A stretch of DNA of 50,208 bases from Bacilli bacterium (GCA_017511605.1 JAFWJL010000012.1:1-50208), one strand, 5' to 3'. Shown: positions 41,719 through 50,208, numbered from the stretch's first letter. A program made the numbers and translations. Notes: a model not told the origin generated them from the letters alone.

Positions 41719-43209
41719 ATGAAAAATACAAAACAAACAGAAACAAATTCATTATTAAAACTAATTCCAATTATTTATGGAATAATGTTTATAATAGTTA
41801 TATTTTTACTATTATTTATATCAGGGGTAACATATCATTTAAAAAGAAATTATTTTATTAGTAACTTATTAGTAATTATACCTTTTTCAATTATATTATT
41901 TCTTTTTTATAAATTTTATAAAGATAAAAAAATAGAAAAGAAAAAATTTAGAATATTCTTAATTATATTATTTGCAGTAGTTGCAATACTTCAAATAGTA
42001 TTAATAACACACACATATTTTTATACAGATTGGGATGTCAAAGTAATTAGAGAAATAGTAAATAATTATATAAAAGAAGGTAGCATAAAAGATAACTTTT
42101 ATTTATCAATTTATCCTAATAATATACTATTAACAGCAATACTAGCATTTATTAAGAAATTACCATTCATTGGTAAATACTATCTTACAACATTAATATT
42201 TAATGCGGGTATAGTAAATATTTCAGGAATATTAACAGCTCTTACTATAAAGAATTTAAAGAATGAAAAACTTGCTCTTTTAAGTTATATAATTATGATT
42301 CCATTAATATTATTAAGTCCATGGATTAATATACCTTATTCAGATACTTTTGCATTACCATTTATCACTGCAATAATGTATATATATTCAAAACAAAATA
42401 AAAAACTAATTGATTATTCATTAATAGGATTTTTATCATTCCTAGGATATAAAATAAAACCAACAGTAATAATAATATTAATAGCTATCGTAATAGTAGA
42501 AGTAATTTCAAATATAAAAAAATTAAATAAAACATATATTAAAGAAAGAATAAAACCAATAGGTGTATTCATAATAGGAATAGTATGTGCATTCCTATCA
42601 GTTAAAGTAGCAACTATATATTTAAACTTTAAACCATTATCATATGCTAAATCTATTTCATTTATCCATTACTTAGCAATGGGACAAAATAATGAAACAT
42701 TAGGTAGTTATAGCCAACAAGATGTGGATGATACGATTAATTTAGGAACAAGACAAGATATTACAAAATTTAAAGAAAGAGTTTTAGGAAGAACTCCAAT
42801 AGAAACATTAGATTTCTATTCTAAGAAGACATTACTTAACTTTAATGATGGAAGTTTTTGTTGGGGATTAGATGGAACATTCTTCTATAAAAAAGTAAAA
42901 GCCCCTAATAGTTTTGCAAAATTTTTAAGACAAATATATTATAACGATGGAAAGTATTTTGATACATTTGTCCAAATACAAAATATTTTATGGTTAATAG
43001 TATTATTCTTTGCACCTTTTATAATAAAAAAGAAAAATACAAAACAAGAATTAGTAATAATGCTATCAATAATAGGATTAGTATTATTCCTAACTATATT
43101 TGAACCTAGAACTAGATATATGTATTGTTATTCAGAAATATATGTTATAGCAGCTATGTTAGGATTATACAATTTAAGTGAATTAATACGTAAACATAAG
43201 ACACAATAA
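41719..43209 (+). CDS. GT-C-fold membrane glycosyltransferase (PMT/GT39-like)
   Basis: 496 residues with about 11-12 hydrophobic segments. An acidic 'YFYTDWDVKVIREIV' motif lies in the first extracytoplasmic loop, after the third helix. GT-C enzymes use such a loop to take sugar from an undecaprenyl-phosphate donor and transfer it to a glycan or protein outside the membrane. Later 'SPWINIPYSDTFALPFITAIMYIYSK' and the large extracellular loop around 'LGRTPIETLDFYSKKTLLNF' fit GT39-like proteins. The adjacent GtrB-like genes could supply its donor. Exact family and substrate uncertain. Confidence 0.75.
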   Translation: MKNTKQTETNSLLKLIPIIYGIMFIIVIFLLLFISGVTYHLKRNYFISNLLVIIPFSIILFLFYKFYKDKKIEKKKFRIFLIILFAVVAILQIVLITHTYFYTDWDVKVIREIVNNYIKEGSIKDNFYLSIYPNNILLTAILAFIKKLPFIGKYYLTTLIFNAGIVNISGILTALTIKNLKNEKLALLSYIIMIPLILLSPWINIPYSDTFALPFITAIMYIYSKQNKKLIDYSLIGFLSFLGYKIKPTVIIILIAIVIVEVISNIKKLNKTYIKERIKPIGVFIIGIVCAFLSVKVATIYLNFKPLSYAKSISFIHYLAMGQNNETLGSYSQQDVDDTINLGTRQDITKFKERVLGRTPIETLDFYSKKTLLNFNDGSFCWGLDGTFFYKKVKAPNSFAKFLRQIYYNDGKYFDTFVQIQNILWLIVLFFAPFIIKKKNTKQELVIMLSIIGLVLFLTIFEPRTRYMYCYSEIYVIAAMLGLYNLSELIRKHKTQ

Positions 43210-43230
43210 GTCAATGCTTCATTGACTTTT
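43209..43230 (+). terminator. Rho-independent terminator
   Basis: AGTCAATG (43209-43216) / CATTGACT (43220-43227), CTT loop, then TTTT. Confidence 0.85.
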
Positions 43231-43236
43231 CGTTAT

Positions 43237-43251
43237 TATAATTAGTATAAT
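43237..43251 (+). promoter_or_regulatory. Tandem -10 boxes for the TagHG-like exporter
   Basis: Two TATAAT boxes, at 43237-43242 and 43246-43251, directly after the terminator. One of them should drive the two ABC exporter genes. Confidence 0.5.
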
Positions 43252-43289
43252 ATAAGAAGATTGATTACGTAATGGAAAGAGGTATTAAT

Positions 43290-44033
43290 GTGGAAAAAGA
43301 TGTAGCTATAAAAGTAAATCATGTTTCAAAAGACTTTAAACTATATTATGATAAAGCTCATACATTAAAAGAAAAATTATTATTCTTTTCTAAAAAAAAT
43401 AAAGATAAGAATCATATTTTACATGTATTAAAAGATATAAGTTTAGAAATTAAAAAGGGTGAAAGTGTTGCATTAATTGGGACTAATGGTAGTGGTAAAT
43501 CCACATTATTAAAATTAATGACTAAAATCATTTATCCTAATAAAGGTAAAATAATTACTAATGGTAAACTTACATCTTTACTAGAATTAGGTGCTGGTTT
43601 CCATGATGATTTTACAGGTAGAGAAAATATTTATTTCAATGCTTCTATTTTTGGTTTAACAAAACAAGAAATAGATGCCAAGCTAGAAGAAATTATTGAA
43701 TTTTCTGAATTAAGAGAATTTATTGATAATCCAGTAAGAACATATTCATCAGGAATGTATATGAGACTTGCTTTTTCAGTAGCTATTAATGTTCAAGCAG
43801 AAATTTTATTAATTGATGAAATCTTAGCTGTAGGAGATAAGCATTTCCAAGATAAATGTTTTGCTAAATTAAAAGAACTAAAAAATTCAGGGAAAACAAT
43901 AGTAATAGTTACACATAATATGGATCAAGTTAAACAATTCTGTGATAGAGCAGTTTGGCTATATAAAGGTGAAATAAGACAAGATGGAAAAGTTGATGAT
44001 GTTCTTAAAGAATATCTAAGGGTTTGTGGGTGA
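43290..44033 (+). CDS. Polysaccharide/teichoic acid ABC exporter, ATPase subunit (Wzt/TagH-like)
   Basis: 247 residues. Walker A 'GTNGSGKSTLLKLM', the 'LELGAGFHDDFTGRENI' segment typical of Wzt/TagH ATPases, the signature 'TYSSGMYMRLAFSVA', Walker B 'ILLIDEILAVGD' and the H-loop 'IVTHNMD' are all visible. It lacks the C-terminal carbohydrate-binding domain seen in some Wzt proteins. I prefer GTG 43290, 7 nt after AGAGG, over ATG 43272, which has no good ribosome site; the ATG would add six residues. Its stop is TGA, the only one among the larger genes of the window. It works with the permease encoded next. Confidence 0.93.
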   Translation: MEKDVAIKVNHVSKDFKLYYDKAHTLKEKLLFFSKKNKDKNHILHVLKDISLEIKKGESVALIGTNGSGKSTLLKLMTKIIYPNKGKIITNGKLTSLLELGAGFHDDFTGRENIYFNASIFGLTKQEIDAKLEEIIEFSELREFIDNPVRTYSSGMYMRLAFSVAINVQAEILLIDEILAVGDKHFQDKCFAKLKELKNSGKTIVIVTHNMDQVKQFCDRAVWLYKGEIRQDGKVDDVLKEYLRVCG

Positions 44034-44038
44034 TTAGT

Positions 44039-44812
44039 ATGAACGTATTTAAAGAGTTATATAATTATAGAGAATTACTAAAAACAAACATAAAAAAAGA
44101 AATAAGAGGTAAATACAAGGGTTCTTGGTTAGGAATTCTTTGGACATTCTTAAATCCATTATTAATGCTTGTAGTTTATGCAATTGTATTTCCATATATC
44201 TTAAGAGTTAATGTAGAAAACTATACAATATTTATGATAGTTGCATTAATTCCATGGAACTTCTTTACAATAGCAATTCAAAATGGAACGAATTCAGTTA
44301 CACAAAATGGTGCTATTTTAAAGAAAGTATATTTTCCAAGAGAAATAATTCCATTCTCAGTAACTACATCACAATTAATTAACTTCTTAATTACTTGTTT
44401 AATTATGTTTGTATTTATATTAGTAAGTGGAGTAGGTTTCTCAATTCATTTATTATGGCTACCAGTAATCATATTAATTGAATATGTATTAATATTAGCA
44501 TTTAACTTAGTACTATCAGCAGTAACAGTATTTGTAAATGACTTATCACATTTCGTGCAAGTAGCTATGACTTTAGGTTTCTATGCTACACCAATAGTAT
44601 ATTTACCTAGTATGTTACCAGCTAAATTTCAATGGGCAATGTATGTAAATCCAATGGCAGTATTAGTAGAAGCATATCGTGCAGTTCTATACTACCATCA
44701 AGATCCAAATCTACAATGGTTAGGTATTTGGGGTGGATTAAGTATATTATTATTAATTACAGGATACTTAATATTCAAAAAATTAGAAAAAACATTTGTA
44801 GAAGAGTTGTAA
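44039..44812 (+). CDS. Polysaccharide/teichoic acid ABC exporter, permease subunit (Wzm/TagG-like)
   Basis: 257 residues, six membrane helices, ABC-2 type. Family signatures: 'KEIRGKYKGSWLGILWTFLNPLLMLVVYAIVF' at the N-terminus, 'WNFFTIAIQNGTNSVTQNGAILKKVYFPREIIP' in the first loop, and 'MYVNPMAVLVEAYRAVLYY' near the C-terminus. It flips undecaprenyl-linked wall glycan across the membrane. ATG 44039 lies just after the ATPase stop, with GGGTGAT as ribosome site; an earlier in-frame GTG at 44024 overlaps the ATPase and looks spurious. A terminator overlaps its 3' end. Confidence 0.94.
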   Translation: MNVFKELYNYRELLKTNIKKEIRGKYKGSWLGILWTFLNPLLMLVVYAIVFPYILRVNVENYTIFMIVALIPWNFFTIAIQNGTNSVTQNGAILKKVYFPREIIPFSVTTSQLINFLITCLIMFVFILVSGVGFSIHLLWLPVIILIEYVLILAFNLVLSAVTVFVNDLSHFVQVAMTLGFYATPIVYLPSMLPAKFQWAMYVNPMAVLVEAYRAVLYYHQDPNLQWLGIWGGLSILLLITGYLIFKKLEKTFVEEL

Positions 44813-44829
44813 AGCTCTTCTTCTTTATT
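44801..44829 (+). terminator. Terminator with stop codon in the loop
   Basis: GAAGAG (44801-44806) / CTCTTC (44815-44820), loop containing the TAA stop of the permease, then TTCTTTATTT. Confidence 0.8.
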
Positions 44830-44857
44830 TGTATTAAATAGTTATATTTGTTATAAT
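44829..44857 (+). promoter_or_regulatory. Promoter of the GT2-GT4 gene
   Basis: TTGTAT (44829-44834), 17 nt, TATAAT (44852-44857) with TG one base before; AGGAGG precedes the ATG at 44889. Confidence 0.7.
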
Positions 44858-44888
44858 TATTATAGATGGTTATTAGGAGGAATTAACA

Positions 44889-47177
44889 ATGGATTATTCA
44901 AAAAAACCTGGTAAAAAAATAGAAGAATTTGGAAAATTAATAAATAAAGAAAAACCAACAATTAGTATAATTACACCATTCTATAATGGTGGAAAAACTC
45001 TTATGGAAACAGCTAATTCTATCTTTAGTCAAACATATCCATATTTTGAATGGATTATAGTAGATGATGGTTCTAAAGATGAAACTTCTCTAGAAGAATT
45101 AAAGAAAGTAGAGAAAATGGATAAAAGAGTAAAAGTATTCCATAAAGAAAATGGAGGACCATCTGCCGCAAGAGATTATGGTATCGAAAAATCTAGTGAA
45201 GAAACTAAGTATATATATTTCTTAGATTGTGATGATTTGATAGAAAAAACAATGCTAGAGTGTTTATATTGGACACTTGAAACACATCCTGAAGCATCTT
45301 TTGCATATACATCAATGGTTAACTTTGGAGATAGAGAATTTATTTGGGAACAATGGCTAACTGTTGAAAGGGAAATGGTAGAAAATGTTATTTGTATAAG
45401 CTCAATGGTAAAGAAAAGTGATCTTTTAGAAGTAGGATGTTTTGGATTAAAAGAAAAAGGAATGTATGAAGATTGGAATTTATGGTTAAAATTACTTAAA
45501 GCCGGAAAGATTCCAGTTAGAGTAAGTGATAAATTATTCTGGTATCGCACAAATAATACTGGAGAATTCTCTAAAGCTAATAAAAATAAAAAGAAAGCTA
45601 TGAAGTATATTAAAGAAACTGCTAAAGGTATAGAGAATAATGTAGATATAATTCAATTTCCTCGTGAAGGAAGTAAATATGATACAGTAAATGAACTTAA
45701 TATGGTTCTACCAATGTATGAAAGAAAAGATAAAAGAAAAAATATTTTATTCTTATTCCCATGGATGGTAGTCGGTGGAGCAGATATATTTAATTTAGAA
45801 TTAATTAAGAGATTAGATAAAACTAAATATAATTGTATTATTGCCACTACAACACCTAACATCAACAAACTAGAACAAGACTTTAAAGATTATGCAGAGT
45901 TTGTTTATGATATGTCATCATTCTTAGATAGAAATGCCTATATTAATTTTGTTGATTATATAATGGAAAGTAGAAATATAGATATGGTAGTTGTAAGTAA
46001 TAGCCAATATGGTTATTATATGGTCCCATATCTAAAAGGAAAATATCCAACGGTACCATTTATAGATTATATTCATTCAATAGACTTAGCAGATCCAAGA
46101 GAAGGATTTGGTAGATGTACAATGGATGTAGACAAGTATCTATCAAATACCTATGTATGTAATAATTTTACAAAAAGACAATTAGAAAAAGATTATAATA
46201 AGAAAAATGTTAATACATTATATATAGGTACAGATGATGAAAGATTTGATCCTGATAAATATAATAAAGAAGAATTATTAGAAAAATATAATCTTCCAAA
46301 AGATAAATTAATTATCACAATGATAGCTCGCTTGTCTATAGAAAAACGTCCTGAAATGTTTGTTGAAATCTGTAAAAAGATTCATGATAAACATCCTAAT
46401 ACATATTTCGTTATCGGTGGCGATGGACCATTAATGAAAAAAGTAGAAAGACAAGTTGATGATAATTTTAAATTATTAGGAATGGTATCTAATTCAGAAG
46501 AGATTTATAAAGTAAGTGATATAACAATAAATTGTTCTTCACTTGAAGGATTAGCTTTAACTTCATATGAATCACTTGCTATGGGAGTACCTGTAGTATC
46601 TACTGATGTTGGTGGACAAACAGAACTTATTGATGATACAGTAGGTGGAATAGTTCATTATAATGAGAATGCATCTCAAAGAGTATTTAATAAAGAAATA
46701 AATGAATATGTAAATGAAGTTGATAGAGTAATTAATAATCTAGATAAAATTAAATCTAATTGTCGTAAGAAAATACAAAAAGGATTCTCTTATAGTATCA
46801 TGGTTAAGAATTTTGAAAAGATTATTGAAGAAAATCTTGATAAAGAAAAAAATACTAAAGGCTTTCCACATGGTTATATAGATTATAACTTTGCAGTAGA
46901 AGCTTTAACTAAATCATATTTTTACTTTGTTAAATACTATGTAGTAAATACATTTGGTATACCATATGAAGGATATGAACCAAGAAACAAAAGAGATAAA
47001 GTAAGTAAATTAAGAGTATTTTTATTTAAAAAATATGCTAAACATGATGCTGATAAAATATTTGATTTCTTAAGAGGAATTAAACGTACTTTAAGAGAAT
47101 TTATTCAAACATTAAAATTCTTTATAAAAGCAATTCCGGCATCATTTAGATTACTATATAAAATAATATTTAAATAA
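44889..47177 (+). CDS. Two-domain glycosyltransferase, GT2 plus GT4
   Basis: 762 residues. The N-terminal GT2 domain (about 22-245) carries 'ISIITPFYNGGKTLMETANSIFSQT', 'IVDDGSKDETS', 'GGPSAARDYGIE' and 'FLDCDDLIEK', with 'MYEDWNLWLKLL' as the catalytic-base motif. After a linker, a GT4 domain (about 277-660) starts with 'LFLFPWMVVGGADIFNLELI' and has 'MIARLSIEKRPEMFVEI', 'IGGDGPLMKKVE' and 'SLEGLALTSYESLAMGVPVVST'. A 100-residue basic C-terminal tail could bind the membrane. One polypeptide would add two sugars in sequence to a glycan exported by the neighbouring ABC transporter. It has its own promoter and terminator. Confidence 0.92.
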   Translation: MDYSKKPGKKIEEFGKLINKEKPTISIITPFYNGGKTLMETANSIFSQTYPYFEWIIVDDGSKDETSLEELKKVEKMDKRVKVFHKENGGPSAARDYGIEKSSEETKYIYFLDCDDLIEKTMLECLYWTLETHPEASFAYTSMVNFGDREFIWEQWLTVEREMVENVICISSMVKKSDLLEVGCFGLKEKGMYEDWNLWLKLLKAGKIPVRVSDKLFWYRTNNTGEFSKANKNKKKAMKYIKETAKGIENNVDIIQFPREGSKYDTVNELNMVLPMYERKDKRKNILFLFPWMVVGGADIFNLELIKRLDKTKYNCIIATTTPNINKLEQDFKDYAEFVYDMSSFLDRNAYINFVDYIMESRNIDMVVVSNSQYGYYMVPYLKGKYPTVPFIDYIHSIDLADPREGFGRCTMDVDKYLSNTYVCNNFTKRQLEKDYNKKNVNTLYIGTDDERFDPDKYNKEELLEKYNLPKDKLIITMIARLSIEKRPEMFVEICKKIHDKHPNTYFVIGGDGPLMKKVERQVDDNFKLLGMVSNSEEIYKVSDITINCSSLEGLALTSYESLAMGVPVVSTDVGGQTELIDDTVGGIVHYNENASQRVFNKEINEYVNEVDRVINNLDKIKSNCRKKIQKGFSYSIMVKNFEKIIEENLDKEKNTKGFPHGYIDYNFAVEALTKSYFYFVKYYVVNTFGIPYEGYEPRNKRDKVSKLRVFLFKKYAKHDADKIFDFLRGIKRTLREFIQTLKFFIKAIPASFRLLYKIIFK

Positions 47178-47200
47178 GCGTTTTTAACGCTTATTTTTCT
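47175..47200 (+). terminator. Rho-independent terminator
   Basis: TAAGCGTT / AACGCTTA around TTT, followed by TTTTTCTTTT. The stop codon TAA begins the stem. Confidence 0.9.
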
Positions 47201-47219
47201 TTTATTAAAAAATAATATT

Positions 47220-47228
47220 TGTTATAAT
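47220..47228 (+). promoter_or_regulatory. Extended -10 promoter of the pyruvyltransferase-FrhB gene
   Basis: TGTTATAAT, 31 nt before the ATG at 47260, with GGTGGTGAT as ribosome site. Confidence 0.65.
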
Positions 47229-47259
47229 AAATATATAAGTTTATCGGTGGTGATGTATC

Positions 47260-49692
47260 ATGAAAAAGCCAAAAAAGAAAATTTTAATATATGGAGTAAG
47301 TACATATAAAAATCGTGGGGTAGAAGCTATCGTTAACTCTACATTAAATCAAATAGATACATCAAAATATGATATTAGTATTGCTAGTTATGACTTATCA
47401 TATAATACCAAATTTTATAAAGACAAAGTTAAATATATTGACCATTATAAAATAAATAATTTAACAGAAGAAGAAAAGAAATTAGAAGAAAAATACTATA
47501 ATATGCCATTTGATTACCATAACTTTGAACTTTTATACCAATCTGATGTAGTAAAAGAAATGGAAAACGCAGATATATGTATATCTGCAGGAGGAGATAA
47601 TTACTGTTATCCTCCATGTAGTTGGTTATATGCATTAGATGAAAAAAGTCATAGTTTAGGAAAAAATACTGTTCTATGGGGATCATCTCTATTTGAAGAA
47701 ATAGATGACTTAGAACTTATAGAGAATTTAAATAACTTTGATGTATTAGTAATTAGAGAGAGCCTAACACTAAATGCAGTAAAAGACATAGTTGATGAAG
47801 ATAAAATAGTTTTCGCAAAAGATCCAGCTTTCTCATTAAAATTAAAAAGAGTAAAACTTAATGATTGGTATAAAAAGAATAAAGAATATGTAATTCTAAA
47901 CGTATCGCCATTAACTATAAAAAATGAAGATGGCTATAATTCAATAGTGTCTTTAATCAATCATATATTAAATAAAACAAAATACTCAGTATGTTTATTA
48001 CCTCATGTAACTACAGAAGAATGTAGCGATTTAGATATTTTAAGAGATTTAAAGAAAGAATTTAAGAATGAAAGAGTATATTTAGAAAAAGGAAAATATG
48101 ATTGCCAAGAATTAAAATATATAATTTCAAAAAGTAAATTAGTAGTAGCTGCTAGAACTCATGCATCTATTGCGGCATACTCTACATGTGTTCCTACATT
48201 AGTAATAGGCTATAGTGTTAAGTCAAAAGGAATTGCTAAAGATTTATTTGGCACATATGATAATTATGTAATAGATAGTAATGAACTAACAGATGAATCA
48301 ATAATAGAAAAATTCAATTTTATTGAAAAAAATAGAAGTAAAATTATTAAAACACTTCAAAAACAAATGCCTTTAATAATAGAAGAAGCATCTACTATTT
48401 TTGATAAAGTAATAGAAAAACTTCATGAACAAAAAATAAAAAACATCTGTGAAAGAAGCAAGTGTATTGGTTGTGGAGTATGTGCAAATTCATGTCCAGT
48501 TAATGCCATAAAAATGGTAAAGGACGAAGCAGGTTTCAATTATCCAAAAATAGATTTAGATAAATGTATTCATTGTAATAAATGTCGCCATATATGTCCG
48601 ATACTAAACAAAAAAGAAAATGTTGAATTTAAAAAAGAAATATATGCATTAAAAAATAAAAATTTAGATGAAAGAGTAAAATCAACTTCAGGAGGAGCAT
48701 TTAGTATTCTCGCAAGAAATGTCCTAAATAAACATGGAATAGTATATGGATGCGAAATGCAAAATAACAAAGCAAAACACATACGTATCACTAAAGTAGA
48801 AGAATTAGAAAAAATAAGAGGATCTAAATATATTCAAAGCAGTTTAATTGACATATATAAATCATTAAAGAAAGATTTAACTTTAGAAAAATTAGTATTG
48901 TTCTCAGGTACACCATGCCAAATAGGTGCTGTAAAAGCATTCTTAGGAAAAGATTATCCTAATCTAATAACTGTATCAGTAATATGTCATGGAGTAATTA
49001 GTGATAAATTATTAAAAATACATCTTAAAGATTTAAAAAATAAATATAATAATGAAATAACAGATTGGAAATTTAGAAATAAAAAACCTAATCCTTGGAA
49101 TACATCAAGTGTCTCATATAAAATAGGAAAGAATAAGAAAGTAGTAAAATTCTTAGATGATAATTTAATGTATTTATACTTAAAAAATGTTGTATTAAGA
49201 GACAGCTGTTATCACTGTAATTATAAAGAAAATAATAACATAGCTGATATTATAATAGCTGATTATTGGGGAATAGAAGTGGAAAAGAGAAACTTCTACG
49301 ATGAAAACGGTGTATCAGCAATAATAATAAATACAGCACATGGTAAAGAATTCTTCGATAATATTAATATTGAAAAATATGCGGATATAGCTACAGGAAA
49401 TTTCAATGATTTAAATAAATATAATCCAGCATATTCAACACAAGTAGTATGCGAAATTAATAGAAAGAGATATCTAAACAATGTTTATAAATATGGTATA
49501 GCAAAAGAATTTAAAACTATTAGAGAAGAAATATTAGAAAAAGAATTAATAAAAGCAAATAAAGAATTAGCAATATTAACATATAAGAATAATGAATTAG
49601 AGTCTAGATTAAATAATATACGTAATAACAAAATATTAAAATTAGGAATGATTCCAATTCGTATTGCTCGTAAAATTAGAAAAAGAAAATAA
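47260..49692 (+). CDS. Polysaccharide pyruvyltransferase fused to a two-cluster ferredoxin and FrhB-like domains
   Basis: 810 residues with three parts. About 5-340 is a polysaccharide pyruvyltransferase (CsaB/WcaK type): 'YGVSTYKNRGVEAIVNSTLN', 'ICISAGGDNYCYPP' and 'ARTHASIAAYSTCVPTLVIGYSVKSKGIAKDLFG'. About 395-450 is a ferredoxin with two [4Fe-4S] motifs, 'CIGCGVCANSCP' (402) and 'CIHCNKCRHICP' (436). About 465-745 is an FrhB-like coenzyme F420 hydrogenase/dehydrogenase beta-subunit pair: 'STSGGAFSILARNV', 'FSGTPCQIGAVKAFL', 'CHGV' and 'ADIIIADYWGIE'. A coiled tail (about 755-800) ends in basic residues. In other genomes the first and last parts are usually neighbouring genes in glycan clusters. 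It would modify a surface sugar, perhaps with a redox step. Confidence 0.88.
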   Translation: MKKPKKKILIYGVSTYKNRGVEAIVNSTLNQIDTSKYDISIASYDLSYNTKFYKDKVKYIDHYKINNLTEEEKKLEEKYYNMPFDYHNFELLYQSDVVKEMENADICISAGGDNYCYPPCSWLYALDEKSHSLGKNTVLWGSSLFEEIDDLELIENLNNFDVLVIRESLTLNAVKDIVDEDKIVFAKDPAFSLKLKRVKLNDWYKKNKEYVILNVSPLTIKNEDGYNSIVSLINHILNKTKYSVCLLPHVTTEECSDLDILRDLKKEFKNERVYLEKGKYDCQELKYIISKSKLVVAARTHASIAAYSTCVPTLVIGYSVKSKGIAKDLFGTYDNYVIDSNELTDESIIEKFNFIEKNRSKIIKTLQKQMPLIIEEASTIFDKVIEKLHEQKIKNICERSKCIGCGVCANSCPVNAIKMVKDEAGFNYPKIDLDKCIHCNKCRHICPILNKKENVEFKKEIYALKNKNLDERVKSTSGGAFSILARNVLNKHGIVYGCEMQNNKAKHIRITKVEELEKIRGSKYIQSSLIDIYKSLKKDLTLEKLVLFSGTPCQIGAVKAFLGKDYPNLITVSVICHGVISDKLLKIHLKDLKNKYNNEITDWKFRNKKPNPWNTSSVSYKIGKNKKVVKFLDDNLMYLYLKNVVLRDSCYHCNYKENNNIADIIIADYWGIEVEKRNFYDENGVSAIIINTAHGKEFFDNINIEKYADIATGNFNDLNKYNPAYSTQVVCEINRKRYLNNVYKYGIAKEFKTIREEILEKELIKANKELAILTYKNNELESRLNNIRNNKILKLGMIPIRIARKIRKRK

Positions 49693-49704
49693 AAGGAGGA
49701 AGCC

Positions 49705-50208
49705 ATGAAAAAGAAAATAATATTTATCATAATTATGATTATTTTATTTCCAATAATTGTAAATGCTAAAGAAGGTTTTCAAGTAGAAAATGGAAAAACA
49801 TATTACTATGAGAATAATCAAAAAGTAAATGGATTTAAAATTATAAATGAAAAATTATATTTCTTTTCTCGTGTAAATTATGCCCTAAAAACAGGATGGC
49901 AAAATGCTAGTGAAGGCGTATGGTACCAAAATAGTAATGGCGAAGTTCTAAAAGGAAACCAAACAATAAATAATAAAAAATATTATTTTAATGAAAATGG
50001 GATTATGCAAAAAGGTTTCATTACATTAGATAATAAATTATATTTTTATAGTAGAGTAAATGGAGCTTTAAAAACAGGATGGCAAAATGCTCAAGAAGGC
50101 ACATGGTATCAAAATAGTAATGGCGAAGTTCTAAAAGGAAACCAAACAATAAATAATAAAAAATATTATTTTAATGAAAATGGGATTATGCAAAAAGGTT
50201 TCATTACA
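49705..50208 (+). CDS. Secreted cell-wall-binding-repeat protein (3' truncated by window)
   Basis: The frame is open to the window edge; 168 residues are visible. A signal peptide (MKKKIIFIIIMIILFPIIVNA) leads into repeats of the CW_binding/glucan-binding type with the pattern 'GWQN...WYYQN'-like Trp/Tyr-Gly turns: 'LKTGWQNA', 'WYQNSNGEVLKG', 'KKYYFNENGIMQKGFIT', 'KLYFYSRVNGALKTGWQNA'. The unit is 61 residues (183 bp). Such repeats bind choline-teichoic acid or glucan on the surface. AAGGAGG lies just upstream, 13 nt after the preceding stop, so it shares the transcript of the pyruvyltransferase fusion. Any catalytic domain would be beyond the window. Confidence 0.85.
   Translation, partial: MKKKIIFIIIMIILFPIIVNAKEGFQVENGKTYYYENNQKVNGFKIINEKLYFFSRVNYALKTGWQNASEGVWYQNSNGEVLKGNQTINNKKYYFNENGIMQKGFITLDNKLYFYSRVNGALKTGWQNAQEGTWYQNSNGEVLKGNQTINNKKYYFNENGIMQKGFIT
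49927..50208 (+). repeat. Near-identical 183-bp tandem repeat in the wall-binding gene
   Basis: A DNA stretch of about 99 bp from 49927 recurs without change at 50110-50208, exactly 183 bp (61 codons) later, and is cut by the window end. The rest of the unit is very similar. Identity at the DNA level, including silent positions, points to recent duplication or gene conversion. Confidence 0.9.

Overview
The window is AT-rich, densely packed chromosomal DNA from a low-GC Gram-positive (Firmicutes/Bacilli-type) bacterium. The gene content supports this: LtaS-type lipoteichoic acid synthase, LytR-CpsA-Psr (LCP) proteins, PASTA domains, GatCAB, NAD-dependent DNA ligase, SufCBD with an Rrf2 regulator, and cell-wall-binding repeats. 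Stops are almost all TAA or TAG, with a single TGA, and tryptophan is TGG, so the standard code applies. The style resembles uncultured gut Bacilli related to the Mollicutes/Erysipelotrichia radiation; that placement is inference.

Layout. 1-5 kb: the 3' part of an FtsX-type ABC permease, a cation-diffusion-facilitator exporter with a natural poly-His tail, a lipoprotein, a DUF3267-type membrane zincin and an XRE regulator with a zinc ribbon. 5.0-7.5 kb: an M20 peptidase behind a His-codon-rich leader peptide and attenuator-like terminator, then an MmcQ/YjbR-like protein and a flavodoxin. 7.5-12 kb: ligA, a membrane-anchored protein, a 786-bp stretch without conventional genes that holds two tandem type I toxin-antitoxin-like units, and a second XRE regulator. 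12-18.5 kb: gatCAB, then a small membrane protein, a solute-binding/GGDEF receptor and a YihY/BrkB protein. 18.5-30.2 kb: ltaS and a partner, an LCP protein (minus strand), a large secreted glucosaminidase, an M29 aminopeptidase and a kinase-less six-PASTA protein (minus strand). 30.3-34 kb: rrf2-sufC-sufB-sufD. 34-50.2 kb: a surface-glycan locus with a ligase/polymerase-GT4 fusion, a second LCP protein, two GT2/GtrB-like pairs, a GT-C-like membrane protein, a Wzt/Wzm (TagH/TagG) exporter, a GT2-GT4 fusion, a pyruvyltransferase-ferredoxin-FrhB fusion and the start of a cell-wall-binding-repeat protein cut by the window end.

How it works together. Most of the window builds and remodels the envelope: sugars are activated and assembled (GT2, GT4, GtrB-like), exported (Wzt/Wzm), polymerised or ligated, and attached to peptidoglycan by LCP proteins. 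LtaS makes glycerol-phosphate polymer, the glucosaminidase trims peptidoglycan and the PASTA protein probably senses or binds it.

Transcription signals are very regular. Rho-independent hairpins often contain the stop codon, and an extended -10 promoter (TGnTATAAT) frequently follows the T-tract directly. The most novel items are the paired toxin-antitoxin-like loci at 10.19-10.85 kb and the histidine-leader attenuator at 5.05-5.27 kb.
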